A stretch of 64,000 nt of DNA from Hyphomicrobiales bacterium (GCA_930633525.1 CAKNFP010000001.1:784001-848000); one strand, 5' to 3'; counted from the stretch's first letter, positions 17,395 through 26,617 are shown. Notes: generated by a model from the sequence alone, not told the origin. Numbers and translations are program-made.

Positions 17395-18172
17395 GAAATC
17401 GCCCTTCGGGGCGCTTCTCCTGGCGCTGACCATCATCGCCTTCTGCTATCTCCTGCTGCCGATCCTCGTCATCGTCGTCGCGCCGCTTGGCAGTACGGGC
17501 TATCTCTCCTTCCCGCCGCAAGGATTGACGCTCAAGTGGTATCAGGCGGCGGTTGGCGACATGCGTTATGTCGGCAGCTTCTTCACCAGCCTCAAGGTCG
17601 CGACCATCACGGCCATTGTCGCGACCGTCATCGGGATCCTCGCGGCGCATGGCCTCACGCGCTACGAGTTTCGCGGGCGTAAGTTCATCGAGGCCCTGTT
17701 CCTGTCGCCGCTGATCCTGCCGACATTGGTGCTGGCGGTGGGGTTGTCGATCTTCTTCTCGCGGACCGGCCTGTTGACGGGCACCGCGCGGCTCGTCGCC
17801 TCGCATGTCATCGTCTGCACGCCCTATGTCATCCGCGTCAGCCTGCCGGTCTTCCAGCGGTTCGACCGGACGTTGGAGGAGGCGGCCCAGAACCTGGGCG
17901 CGACACCGCTGCAGAGCTTCATGATGGTGCTCCTGCCCGTCGTGCGTCCGGCCATCATCGCCGGTGCCGTCATGGCCTTCATCACGTCCTTCGATGAGGT
18001 CGTGCTGGCGCTGTTCCTCGCCGAGCCGTCCGCGCCGACATTGCCGGTCACGATCTACTCGGCCGTGCAGCTCGGCTTCGACCCATCGGTTGCGGCGGTG
18101 TCGGGGCTGCTTGTTCTGCTGACCATGGCGCTGATGGTCATCTATCACATCTTTGGCGCCGTCAGGGATTAA
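17381..18172 (+). CDS. Polyamine-type ABC transporter permease (PotC-like)
   Basis: The 263-residue protein has six hydrophobic segments and an EAA loop near residue 165 (RTLEEAAQNLGATPLQSF...LP). The ATG lies in the second copy of the 74-base tandem duplication and is preceded by GGAGGCGCGGTC. It pairs with the permease at 16411-17310. The ATPase begins three bases after its stop. Confidence 0.92.
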   Translation: MTIDLKSPFGALLLALTIIAFCYLLLPILVIVVAPLGSTGYLSFPPQGLTLKWYQAAVGDMRYVGSFFTSLKVATITAIVATVIGILAAHGLTRYEFRGRKFIEALFLSPLILPTLVLAVGLSIFFSRTGLLTGTARLVASHVIVCTPYVIRVSLPVFQRFDRTLEEAAQNLGATPLQSFMMVLLPVVRPAIIAGAVMAFITSFDEVVLALFLAEPSAPTLPVTIYSAVQLGFDPSVAAVSGLLVLLTMALMVIYHIFGAVRD

Positions 18173-18175
18173 CCC

Positions 18176-19237
18176 ATGGAAATCGTTATCGAGAACCTCG
18201 CCAAGGTCTATGGCAATTCCCATGCGGTGCGCGACTTCAGCGTCACCATTGAAAAGGGCGAGATGGTCGCGCTTCTGGGGCCTTCCGGCTGCGGCAAGAC
18301 GACGACGCTGCGAATGGTCGCCGGCTTCATCAAGCCATCGGCCGGGCGCATCGTGGTGCGCGGTCGGGACCTGACGGGACTACCGCCGCACAAGCGTGAT
18401 ACGGGTCTCGTCTTCCAGAACTATGCGCTCTTCCCGCATATGACGGTTGCCGAGAACATAGCCTTTGGGCTGCGCCGTCGCGGTGTGCCGACGGCCGACC
18501 GTGAGCAGCGCGTGGCCCGGATGATCGCGACCATGCAGCTCACCGGACTTGCCGATCGCCTGCCGAGGCAGCTCTCGGGCGGCCAGCAGCAGCGTGTGGC
18601 TGTCGCCCGCGCACTGGTCATCAATCCTTCGATCCTGCTGCTCGACGAACCGTTTTCAAACCTCGACGCCAAGCTGCGTGAATCGACGGGCCTGGAACTG
18701 CGCCGCATCCAGCGCGAGCTCGGCCTGACATCGATCTTCGTGACCCACGACCAGAACGAGGCGATGGCCATCGCGGATCGCATCGCCGTCATGAACGGCG
18801 GCGCGGTGGAGCAGATCGGCGCTGCGGTCGACATCTACGAGCGGCCGAAGACACGCTTCGTCGCCGACTTCATCGGCAGCGCGAATTTCCTGCCCGCGAC
18901 CGTCGAAGCGCGCGATGGCAATGTCGTCACGCTCCGCCATGGCCTGGGCGTCACTGTGCTGCCGGCGGAAGGCCAGGCCTTTGACAAGGGCAAGCCCGTC
19001 ACCCTGATGGTGCGCCCTGAATGTGTCGCCATCCATCCCGCGGCGGCGGAAGCGGGGCTCGGGACGATTGAGACGATCTCCTATCAAGGATCGTCGGCGC
19101 ATATCTTCGTGAAGTTGCGCGATGGCGACCGCACAATGCTCATCGAGCGCCATGGCCGCGAGCTCGCCGGCCTGGAGGTCGGTAAGTCCGTTGATCTCAA
19201 CGTCAAGGCTCAGGATCTGACGCTGTTCGCGGCGTGA
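18176..19237 (+). CDS. Polyamine-type ABC transporter ATP-binding protein (PotA-like)
   Basis: The 353-residue ATPase shows Walker A (GPSGCGKTT), Q-loop (FQNYALFPHM), signature LSGGQQQR, Walker B (ILLLDEP) and switch histidine (VTHDQNEAM), with a C-terminal TOBE region (MVRPECVAIHP...). It is the last gene of the rightward deacylase-transporter operon and is followed by a strong hairpin at 19244-19286. It powers uptake through the two permeases just upstream. Confidence 0.93.
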   Translation: MEIVIENLAKVYGNSHAVRDFSVTIEKGEMVALLGPSGCGKTTTLRMVAGFIKPSAGRIVVRGRDLTGLPPHKRDTGLVFQNYALFPHMTVAENIAFGLRRRGVPTADREQRVARMIATMQLTGLADRLPRQLSGGQQQRVAVARALVINPSILLLDEPFSNLDAKLRESTGLELRRIQRELGLTSIFVTHDQNEAMAIADRIAVMNGGAVEQIGAAVDIYERPKTRFVADFIGSANFLPATVEARDGNVVTLRHGLGVTVLPAEGQAFDKGKPVTLMVRPECVAIHPAAAEAGLGTIETISYQGSSAHIFVKLRDGDRTMLIERHGRELAGLEVGKSVDLNVKAQDLTLFAA

Positions 19238-19243
19238 GTACAA

Positions 19244-19286
19244 GCCGTCCCGGGAAGCTTGAGTTATGCGTTCTTTCCGGGACGGC
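19244..19286 (+). terminator. Hairpin after the rightward transport operon
   Basis: GCCGTCCCGG at 19244-19253 pairs with CCGGGACGGC at 19277-19286, and the loop side adds an AA/TT extension with one bulged G. There is no T run, so it could be a Rho-independent terminator of weak form or a message-stabilising stem-loop. Confidence 0.5.
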
Positions 19287-19402
19287 CACGTCGCAGGGGT
19301 ATCTTGATCATTCAAGCCATGCGTTGATGGAATTTCTCTGAGTTACACTCAGCATAAAACTAGCTTATCGTGCGCCCCCGTGACGAAAGAGGGGGTGAGA
19401 CC

Positions 19403-20242
19403 ATGCGGGCCTTTTTGATCGCCGTATTGTCCATGGCGATGTCTTCTGCGGCGTTCGCGGCGGATACGTTGGAAAGAGTACGCGAGACCGGCTCGCTGCG
19501 GCTGGGCTTCCGCGCGGATGCGCCGCCCTATTCCTACCGGGCCGCGAATGGCGATCCCGCAGGCTATATCGTTGATCTCTGCCGGGAAGTTGCGACCGGT
19601 GTGAAGAATGCGCAGAATATCCCTTCACTCAAGATCGACTATGTCGAAGTGACGTCCAAGACGCGCTTTGAGGCGCTCCGTGACGGCAAGATCGATATTC
19701 TCTGTGATCCGACGTCGATGACCATGTCGCGCCGGGCGGTCGTTGATTTCTCGCTTCCGACCTTCATCGATGGTGCCGGGGTTCTTCACCGGATCAATGA
19801 CGTGCACCGCCTGGAAGATCTGCGGGGCAAGAAGATCGGGGCGCTGCAAGGCACGACGACCGAGGAAACCTTGCGGACTACGCTGGCGCAGCTCGGCATT
19901 GAGGCCGAGATCGTGCCAATGCCGGATCATCCCGCCGGCGTTCGCCAATTGACCGAAGGCAAGATCGACGCCTATTTCGCCGATCGCGGCATCCTGAATT
20001 ATCATCTCCTGAATAGCAGGAACCCCGCTGGGCTGAAGCTTTCCGACCAGTATTTCACTTTTGAGACCTACGCCCTGGCCCTGCCGCGCGGGGACGACAA
20101 GCTGCGTTTGCTGGCCGATGCTACGCTGGCTGAGCTTTACCGCACCGACCGCGTCAAGAAGATCTACGCGCGGAGCTTCGGGAGCTTTCCACCCGACCAA
20201 TTCATCAAGGCGTTATTCGTCATCAACGGTGTGCCGAAGTAG
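19403..20242 (+). CDS. Amino-acid-type periplasmic solute-binding protein (SBP_bac_3)
   Basis: The 279-residue protein starts at the ATG preceded by GAAAGAGGGGGTGAG; its signal sequence (MRAFLIAVLSMAM...AFA-AD) is cut near residue 21. The mature protein follows the family 3 binding protein pattern: LRLGFRADAPPYSY, GYIVDLCREVA, DILCDPTSMTMSRR and IGALQGTTTEETL. It lacks permease and ATPase partners nearby, since the neighbouring gene set on its right is on the other strand, so it is an orphan binding protein that may serve a transporter elsewhere or act as a signalling sensor domain. Ligand unknown; family members usually bind amino acids. Confidence 0.87.
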   Translation: MRAFLIAVLSMAMSSAAFAADTLERVRETGSLRLGFRADAPPYSYRAANGDPAGYIVDLCREVATGVKNAQNIPSLKIDYVEVTSKTRFEALRDGKIDILCDPTSMTMSRRAVVDFSLPTFIDGAGVLHRINDVHRLEDLRGKKIGALQGTTTEETLRTTLAQLGIEAEIVPMPDHPAGVRQLTEGKIDAYFADRGILNYHLLNSRNPAGLKLSDQYFTFETYALALPRGDDKLRLLADATLAELYRTDRVKKIYARSFGSFPPDQFIKALFVINGVPK

Positions 20243-20547
20243 CGTTGCAATACTGTCAAAAGTTTGAAGGCCGCCGACGGTCTTCGATGGATAGCCTTCC
20301 CGTGCGGCCGTGTCGTGCGGAGGGAGGGGTACGAAATGATCGACGCGCCTACCTCTCCCCGGCGGGGAGAGGTCGCGCCGAAGGCGCGGGTGAGGGGACG
20401 CTTGCCGGGGATGGCTTCCCCCTCACCCCAGCCCTCTCCCGTCGGGGAGAGGGAGCATCGCGGCGGTTCCCCGTCATCCCCTGCTGGCGGTCTGTTCCTT
20501 TGCCGACTGGTCGCGCGGCTCAGCCTGTTCCGGGCAAGCCGAGAGCC
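20243..20547. repeat. Intergenic stretch with RIME-like repeat pair
   Basis: No gene is supported. Arm one, 20351-20398, is CCTCTCCCCGG-CGGGGAGAGG followed by TCGCGCCGAAGGCGCGGGTG and AGGGG; arm two, 20419-20455, is CCCCTCACCCCAGCCCTCTC then CCGTCGGGGAGAGGG. Both the inner hairpins and the outer GTGAGGGG/CCCCTCAC ends can pair. It lies between convergent genes and so may stop both transcripts. Confidence 0.7.
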
Positions 20548-22140
20548 TCACGCCTCCATCTGGTCCTCGAAGGCTTCGATGATGTCGTCATCCATGGCTG
20601 AGAAGGGGCGTTTCGGGTCGAGTCTGGCGCCCGCCGAGAGCAGCAGGCGGACGGTCTCGACATGGTCGCCGCGCGGGCGGGGACAATGTTTGGCGCCGTG
20701 CAGCGTCGTGTCCAGCGCCGTTCCCCCATAGGCGTTGCGGTGCGTGAGGTCGTGCGGTCGTTCGAGATAGAAGGCGACATAGTCGCTGAAGCCATACCAG
20801 GCGGCGGATTGTAGCGGCGTGAGCCCTTCCCGGTCCACGGCCTGCGGATCGAAGCCGACTTCGTCCATCAGCCGGAGTACGTCGAGACGGCCTGGCTGGC
20901 GCGCCAGCTCGACATGCAGGCATTGCTCGGACCGAGACAGCCGCGACACGATATCCGGCGCCTCCGCCCAACGGGCGAGCGCCTCGCGACGATTACCCGA
21001 CAGGACGGCGAGAAGAAAGCGCTCGTTTGCGTCCAGATCGCCGGAGAGGCCACGTGCGGCAAGCCCGTCCAGCATGGAGCGGTTCCCATGCACAGCGGCA
21101 AGTGCATAGGCTGAACGGCCATTGGCGCGGGCGATCGTATCAACGCCGTAGCTCAGGAGCAGATCGAGAAAGCGCGCATCGCGACCCCGGCGGATGGCAT
21201 GGTGCAGCGCGTTGCCCGAATGAGGCAGGCCCTCATTGGGATCGCCGCCATGGGCGAGGATGAGTGCGGCGCCCTCCAGATTGTCGAAATCAAGCATGCG
21301 GAAAAGCGCATTGGTGCCGGGGAAGCGCACGCCGTAACGGATCAACAGCCTGAGTCCGTCCAGCGTCTCCATCTCGCAGGCGTGATAGGCGGATTCCCCG
21401 TCGTTCGGGTCCGCACCGGCTTCCAGCAAGGCTTCCGCGACTGCGAGATTGCCGGCAACACGCATGGCGCCATAAAGCAGTGGCAGTGGCGTATTTTCGT
21501 CGGGCTCGTGGTAGCGCGCGTTGGGGTCCGCGCCGAGCGCGATAAACCGCCTGACAAGCCTGATCTGCGCGTCGAGAAGGTCTGGGCGCAGGCGGAAATA
21601 CTGGGACGTCACGAGGCGCGGCAGGCAATCGAAGACCGGATCGCCGCCGCGCACCTCCTTCTGTGGGGCCAGCAGCGCGGCCGGGTCCGCGTCGAGCCGC
21701 GCATTGATGCGCGCCTCATCATAGAGCGCGAGCTGTAGTGCGAGCGAGGTGTCTGCGAGGTCGGGCGCCTGTTCCAGGATGCGCGCGGCCTGCCGCAGAC
21801 GGCCGTGATAGAGGGCCGATCCCAGCGTGCTTCGCAATTGCTGGAGGCTCGCCTGCCGTATCTCCACCTCCTGACGCAGGCGTGGCCAGCTCGCGAAACC
21901 CGCATCGACCGCAATGACATGGAGGCAGTTTGACAGCTTGGGCTCGGCGCTGTCACCGCAGACAGCGGCCAGCCGTCCCATGGCGACGGCATCGCCATCG
22001 CGCGCCGCGCGTTTCAGGTCTTTGGCGGCCTTCTTGAGATAGTCGATATTGAAGCGGGCGCCAGTCCGCTCGCGAGGGATGGCTGTATCGCCTTCTTCAG
22101 GCGCTTCGGCGGGCGAGGGGGAGCGTTCGTTCGGCATCAT
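20548..22140 (-). CDS. Ankyrin-repeat protein
   Basis: The 530-residue product starts at the ATG at 22140, which has GGAG seven bases upstream; an ATG 27 codons earlier lacks one. Ankyrin repeats are seen over most of the second half: TPLPLLYGAMRVAGNLAVAE then ALLEAGADPN, GNALHHAIRRGRDARFLDLL, SAYALAAVHGNRSMLDGLAA, GLTPLQSAAWYGFSDYVAFY and GGTALDTTLHGAK. The N-terminal 200 residues are helical (FNIDYLKKAAKDLKRAARDG...) and include degenerate repeats. There is no signal or membrane segment. Ankyrin proteins mediate protein-protein binding; the partner is unknown and no enzyme domain was recognised. It is followed on the leftward strand only by the repeat region. Confidence 0.88.
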   Translation of the reverse strand: MMPNERSPSPAEAPEEGDTAIPRERTGARFNIDYLKKAAKDLKRAARDGDAVAMGRLAAVCGDSAEPKLSNCLHVIAVDAGFASWPRLRQEVEIRQASLQQLRSTLGSALYHGRLRQAARILEQAPDLADTSLALQLALYDEARINARLDADPAALLAPQKEVRGGDPVFDCLPRLVTSQYFRLRPDLLDAQIRLVRRFIALGADPNARYHEPDENTPLPLLYGAMRVAGNLAVAEALLEAGADPNDGESAYHACEMETLDGLRLLIRYGVRFPGTNALFRMLDFDNLEGAALILAHGGDPNEGLPHSGNALHHAIRRGRDARFLDLLLSYGVDTIARANGRSAYALAAVHGNRSMLDGLAARGLSGDLDANERFLLAVLSGNRREALARWAEAPDIVSRLSRSEQCLHVELARQPGRLDVLRLMDEVGFDPQAVDREGLTPLQSAAWYGFSDYVAFYLERPHDLTHRNAYGGTALDTTLHGAKHCPRPRGDHVETVRLLLSAGARLDPKRPFSAMDDDIIEAFEDQMEA

Positions 22141-22316
22141 GCTTTCTCCGCGATAACCCCATGGTCCACTGGGAGGGTTCGGAAAAAGCCGGATGGCATC
22201 GTTGATACGGGGTGAGTTCAACTCTGTCCGTGGACCGGGATGCGCCCCCGAAGACGCAAGCCTTTCATAGCACGGCGCCGCCGCATGCCGTCAAGACGGA
22301 TCCCGCCCCCTGCCAA

Positions 22317-22619
22317 TCAGCCGTCGTTTTCGGCGGAAAGCTCCTCGGGCTTGAGCCAGCTGGCGGGCTTGGCTTTGAAGCGCACGCCCGCTCCCCCGCT
22401 TGGGCTTGGCGCGTTGTCTTCCATGAAAACGATGCCTGCCTGCTCCAATGGCCGGATGAGGGCGGCCAGCGTCGATGTATTCGGGAAGGTCTTTTCGCTC
22501 TCGAAGGCGGAAATGGTATTGCGATGAACCTGAGCGCGATCGGCGAGATCTCGAACCGTCCAGTTCAGCAACGCACGCGCCGCCCGAAGCTGCGCGCCCG
22601 TTAGAAAAGATGTGGGCAA
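22317..22619 (-). CDS. XRE-family helix-turn-helix regulator
   Basis: The 100-residue protein has a helix-turn-helix of the Cro/XRE type at residues 8-60 (QLRAARALLNWTVRDLADRA and VHRNTISAFESEKTFPN). A short C-terminal tail (FMEDNAPSPSGGAGVRFKAK) of the kind seen in many stand-alone regulators follows. It is located upstream of the ankyrin gene on the same strand with a 177-base gap. A dyad at 22630-22647 just before its start is a candidate self-operator. Confidence 0.88.
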   Translation of the reverse strand: MPTSFLTGAQLRAARALLNWTVRDLADRAQVHRNTISAFESEKTFPNTSTLAALIRPLEQAGIVFMEDNAPSPSGGAGVRFKAKPASWLKPEELSAENDG

Positions 22620-22629
22620 GGTATGCTCC

Positions 22630-22647
22630 TGTCACTGAACGGTGACA
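22630..22647. promoter_or_regulatory. Dyad TGTCAC-N6-GTGACA before the XRE gene
   Basis: The dyad lies 11 bases upstream of the start codon of the XRE regulator. Its six-base half-sites and spacing are typical of operators bound by dimeric helix-turn-helix proteins, so autoregulation is likely. Confidence 0.5.
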
Positions 22648-23012
22648 TTTGCACATAATGCTGATAGAAGCAAGATCGGCTTTGTGGACATGGTCCGATC
22701 GAAAGGACATCAGCGCAGTGGACGGTCAATCTGCGCGCTTCCTCATTCCTCGGACGTGAGAAGGCCGCCCGCGTTCCCCCTCTCCCCGGCGGGGAGGGGG
22801 CTGGGGTGAGGGGGAAGCATTCCCGCAGTGAGCTCCCCCTCACCCGCGCCTGCGGCGCGAACTCTCCCCGCCGGGGAGAGGTGAGCGGCGGCGATCGTAT
22901 GCCCCACCGTCGAAGAGGCGGCACGATCTCTCAGTCCCTCCCTTGGAGCTGAGCTTGGCTGCGCCCCGTCACGCCTCTCATCAAACGGCTCCGCGCCCGA
23001 TGGGCTTTATCC
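22648..23012. repeat. Intergenic stretch with RIME-like repeat, inverted orientation
   Basis: No gene is supported. The arms are 22775-22814 (CCCTCTCCCCGGCGGGGAGG then GGGCTGGGGTGAGGGG) and 22833-22881 (CCCCTCACCCGCGCCTGCGG then CGCGAACTCTCCCCGCCGGGGAGAGG). This is the same element as at 20351-20455, turned round. The rest contains the promoter of the XRE gene and the end of the enolase-superfamily gene. Confidence 0.7.
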
Positions 23013-24191
23013 TCAAAACGCCGGTGTCGCGTAAAGCACCTTGCCGTTCACCTTGATCTCGACGTCCTGGAGATAGGGGCGCGCGCCCTCCGCCGAGATG
23101 TCGATGCCAAGGCCGGGAGCGTCGGGCGCATGGATTTCGCCATGGGAGTCGCGCTCGATATGGTTGGCGGTGAAGGCGAGCGCCAACGGCTTCGGCATGG
23201 CGGGATATTCCGCGATGACGTGGTCTTTCAAGCCCGCGTAGGCCTGGATCGAGGCTGACAAGGCGAGGTGGGACGTGAAGGTGTGATTGACGAAGGTCAC
23301 GCCCTTGGCGACCGCGTGGTCGGCGATTTCCTTCGAAGGGCCGATGCCGCCGATACGTCCGCAGTCGATCTGCACATAGCCGACACCGCCGTGGTCGATG
23401 AGCTGCTTGGCCATATGCACGTTATGGGCACCTTCGCCGCCGGCGAGGCGAACCTTGGAGCCTTTGTGCGCCAGCGCCGCATAGGCATCGATGGCGCTTG
23501 CCTGGAAGGGCTCCTCGAACCACAGCACGCCGGCCTTTTCCATGGCCGGAAGGCGGGCGGCCGCGCGCTCGACATCCTCCAGAAAGATCTGGCCGGTGTC
23601 GACCAGAAGGAGGCCATCCGGACCAAGCCCCTCGCGCGCGGCGGCGAAATGCTCGGCATCCACCTCCACGCTGCCGCGGCCGATGGGACCCCAGCCGAAC
23701 TTGGCGGCGCGGAAGTTGCGCGCCCGGGCGTCGCGCGCGCGTTCCAGCGTCTCCTGTGTGGTGTCACCGAAGAGCACGGACGCGTAAGGCGTTTTGGCGT
23801 AGCTGGTCTCATAACCGAGCATCCGCCAGACCGGCTGGCCGCGCATCTTGCCGAGAGCGTCCCACAAGGCCATCTCGACCCCGGACAGGGTATGGGGAGC
23901 CTGCAGCAGGTCCATCGAGTTATAGGCGACATCGACGGAGATGCGCGCGATGTCGGCCGGGCTCTCGAGCCGCTTGCCCAGCACGGAATCCGCCACAGGC
24001 CGGCAAACGCCGTGGGACATCGGACAGATGAAAGCCGCGATGGAGGGCAGGGGGGCCGCCTCGCATTCCCCCCAGCCGACGTGGCCGCCGGCCACGACGC
24101 GGACGAGCAGCGCGTCCTGGCTGCCGTCCGCTTCGTCGGTGACTTCGGGCATGGAGAGATAGAAAAAGTCGACGGCGTCGATCGTCGTCAC
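23013..24191 (-). CDS. Mandelate racemase/muconate lactonizing-family enzyme
   Basis: The 392-residue protein belongs to the enolase superfamily, which abstracts a proton next to a carboxylate with the help of Mg2+. Visible features: a single active-site lysine in FRAAKFGWGPIG near residue 165 (the first lysine of the KxK pair of mandelate racemase is alanine), metal-ligand aspartate LLVDTG near 195, glutamates WFEEP near 222 and LAGGEGAH near 247, the QIDCGRIGG loop near 272 and histidine FVNHTF near 297. Start GTG at 24191 overlaps the stop of the M81 gene. It is the last gene of the leftward operon with a dipeptide-type transporter. The substrate is probably an acid sugar or amino acid derivative; not determined. 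Confidence 0.9.
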   Translation of the reverse strand: MTTIDAVDFFYLSMPEVTDEADGSQDALLVRVVAGGHVGWGECEAAPLPSIAAFICPMSHGVCRPVADSVLGKRLESPADIARISVDVAYNSMDLLQAPHTLSGVEMALWDALGKMRGQPVWRMLGYETSYAKTPYASVLFGDTTQETLERARDARARNFRAAKFGWGPIGRGSVEVDAEHFAAAREGLGPDGLLLVDTGQIFLEDVERAAARLPAMEKAGVLWFEEPFQASAIDAYAALAHKGSKVRLAGGEGAHNVHMAKQLIDHGGVGYVQIDCGRIGGIGPSKEIADHAVAKGVTFVNHTFTSHLALSASIQAYAGLKDHVIAEYPAMPKPLALAFTANHIERDSHGEIHAPDAPGLGIDISAEGARPYLQDVEIKVNGKVLYATPAF

Positions 24192-25690
24192 GTGATTTTT
24201 CCTTTGAGATTATAGATGACAGGCTTAGGCGAGAACGTCACATCCGGCTCCATCGGGTACATCGGCCGAGCGCAGATGGTATGTCCGAGGCTGTTGAGGT
24301 TCGCTGAGGTCGCGCCGGGCGCGTCGATATTGAAGTTGTGCTCGCACCACTCCTCGAACATGTGATATTCGGTGTGCGGTGACTTCACGACGATCAGGTC
24401 GAAGTCAAGCGGATCGAGGCCGTTGGCGTAGTACATCGCCCTGTCGAACAGGCTGACCGAGCGACTCATGACCACCACGGTGAAATTGCCGAAGGTGAGC
24501 ACCGCGGTCGGACCGGCCGAGAGCGGCGCTTTCATGGTCTCCAGAAGCGCCTCGCCATCCGACAGCAGCTTGACCCGCGCCTTGACCGGCATGGGCGGGA
24601 AGCGCCGGGGATCGACCGTGCCGCCGAGTGTCACCTCGATCGTCGCACCGACACCGGCGGCATGGGCGGCTGCGGCGGCCTTTTCATCGACGATTGGCGC
24701 CAGCACCTTCTTGTCGTAGCCGGCGGCGCTGAGTGCCGCGATGATGGCGTTGCTGTCCCCCGATGCGCCTGAGGACGTGGCATCGGCAGCATCAGTGAAG
24801 ATGAGCGGGCCCGGCATCGCCTTGGCCTGGGCGATGGCCCGCTCGAGGCTGATGAGCTTGCCCTGCATGCGAAAGCGCTGCGGCCAGAATTCCTCCGAGA
24901 GGCGTACGGCCTCGCGCTCGGCGGTGGCGGCATCGCCATCGGTTAGCACCAGCACCTGCGAGCAGAGTTCCGGCACGTCGGTAAAGGGGTTGCCGATCAT
25001 GATGCCGGCGGCGAGCGCCTTGCCTTCCTCCTCCAGCCGGCGGCAGTCGCGCAGGAGGTCCCCGTAACAACCGCTCTTGGTGATGAGCTCGTCGCCCCGC
25101 ACGAGCGTGGGCATGACGACACGCGCCGCCACAGGCTTGAGGTCGTTGTCCAGGATCTTCAGGAGGAGTTCCGCGGCGCGCCGGCCCGTATCGGCGAAGT
25201 CGACATGCGGATAGGTCCAGTAGATCGTGAAGCCGTTGACCTGCCGCAACATGCGGTCGGTCAGGATGCCATGGAGGTCGAGCGAGATGACGATCGGCAT
25301 GTCGGGGCCGACGCGCTCGCGCAGTTTCTCGAGAAGATAGCCCTCCGGATCGAGCTCGCCTTCGGCGGCCATGGCGCCGTGCAGCGAGAAATAAATGCCG
25401 TCGATGCCGTCGAGCTTGGCGAAGATGGCATCGAGAATCTCGCCCGACAGGCGCTTCCAGCCCGCTGCTGAGAGGATGCCGGCGCTGCCTGAGCGCGCGC
25501 CGATGGATGGCACGACCTCGATATCGGGCCGGGCCTCGAAGACGGCGAAGGCCCCTCCCAATTCCTGGTTGGTGCCGCGCTGTTCGAAGAGCGCATTGCC
25601 ACGCCGGATATGAAAGTTTTCATAGCCGGATGGCAGGGGGTTGAAGGAGGAGATTTCCTGTTTGCAGTCAGCCACAAGAATACGTTTCAT
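24188..25690 (-). CDS. M81-family metallopeptidase (MlrC-like)
   Basis: The 500-residue protein shows the M81/MlrC pattern: an N-terminal region with CKQEISSFNPLPSGYENF, then ISLDLHGILTDRM and YWTYPHVDFADTGRRAAELL around residues 150-185 with histidine and aspartate ligands, GNPFTDVPE, and a C-terminal domain. The family includes a metallopeptidase that degrades cyclic peptides such as microcystin products and many unassigned amidohydrolases. Here it lies between permeases and an enolase-superfamily gene, so it probably works on the transported compound or its breakdown products in the cytoplasm. It overlaps the next gene by four bases. Confidence 0.87.
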   Translation of the reverse strand: MKRILVADCKQEISSFNPLPSGYENFHIRRGNALFEQRGTNQELGGAFAVFEARPDIEVVPSIGARSGSAGILSAAGWKRLSGEILDAIFAKLDGIDGIYFSLHGAMAAEGELDPEGYLLEKLRERVGPDMPIVISLDLHGILTDRMLRQVNGFTIYWTYPHVDFADTGRRAAELLLKILDNDLKPVAARVVMPTLVRGDELITKSGCYGDLLRDCRRLEEEGKALAAGIMIGNPFTDVPELCSQVLVLTDGDAATAEREAVRLSEEFWPQRFRMQGKLISLERAIAQAKAMPGPLIFTDAADATSSGASGDSNAIIAALSAAGYDKKVLAPIVDEKAAAAAHAAGVGATIEVTLGGTVDPRRFPPMPVKARVKLLSDGEALLETMKAPLSAGPTAVLTFGNFTVVVMSRSVSLFDRAMYYANGLDPLDFDLIVVKSPHTEYHMFEEWCEHNFNIDAPGATSANLNSLGHTICARPMYPMEPDVTFSPKPVIYNLKGKIT

Positions 25691-25744
25691 GACCGGTCTC
25701 CGGGATAGGCGGCGGGAAGCGTCGGCGTTGTGGCGCCGGGCGTG

Positions 25745-26617
25745 TCAGAGTTTCGAACGAGGATCAAAGGCATCGCGCAGGCCGTCGCCGAGTAGGTTGA
25801 GGCCGAGCACGCAGAGGATGATGGCAAGGCCAGGGAAGACGGTGATCCATGGCGCCTCGCGCATGAAATCGCGCCCTTGCGCGATGATCGCGCCGAAGGA
25901 TGGCGATGGTGGCGGGGGGCCGGCGCCGACGAAGGAGAGCGCGGCCTCCGCGAGGATCGCGATCGCGAAGACATAGGTCAGGCGCACGATCAGCGGCCCG
26001 GTGGCATTCAGCAGCACATGGCGGAACAGGATGGTGAGCTCGGCCACGCCAAGCGAGCGCGCGGCGTCCACATAGTCAAGCTCCCGGCCGACGAGCACGG
26101 AGGCGCGGACGATGCGTGCCGTATGCGGCATGGTCGCGATGGACAACGCGATGACCACATTCGTGAGCGAGGCGCCGAGAATGGCGCTGACCACCATGGC
26201 GAGCACGATCGACGGGAAGGCCATCAATGCGTCCATGAGGCGCATGATCGGATTGTCCAGGCGGGGAAAGAAGCCCGAGATCGCCCCGATGACGGTTCCG
26301 ACGAGACCGGTGAGGACCACCGTCATGGCGCCGATGGCGAGCGAGATACGGGCACCGACCATGACGCGCGAAAGGATGTCGCGGCCAAAATGGTCCGTGC
26401 CGAACCAGTAGACGCTGTTGGGCGGGGTAAGCCGCATGCGGGCGTTGCTGCGCAAGGGATCGAAGGGCGCAAGGGCATCGGCGAAGATGGCGACGAGCGA
26501 CATCAGGATGACGAGCGCCGCGCCGACCATGAAGGAGCGGCTGCGCAGGAGGCGACGCAGGCTCGCCTGCCTCGGGCTGAGGCTGGGCCGCTCGACGTGT
26601 AGGGCAATTTCCGCCAT
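25745..26617 (-). CDS. Dipeptide/oligopeptide-type ABC permease (DppC-like)
   Basis: The 290-residue product has a hydrophilic start, six membrane segments and the DppC signature around residue 170 (VDAARSLGVAELTILFRHVL) and GTDHFGRDILSRVMVGARIS near 75. The start overlaps the stop of the DppB-like gene by one base. It forms the second half of the channel. No DppD or DppF ATPase gene is present in the cluster. Confidence 0.93.
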   Translation of the reverse strand: MAEIALHVERPSLSPRQASLRRLLRSRSFMVGAALVILMSLVAIFADALAPFDPLRSNARMRLTPPNSVYWFGTDHFGRDILSRVMVGARISLAIGAMTVVLTGLVGTVIGAISGFFPRLDNPIMRLMDALMAFPSIVLAMVVSAILGASLTNVVIALSIATMPHTARIVRASVLVGRELDYVDAARSLGVAELTILFRHVLLNATGPLIVRLTYVFAIAILAEAALSFVGAGPPPPSPSFGAIIAQGRDFMREAPWITVFPGLAIILCVLGLNLLGDGLRDAFDPRSKL

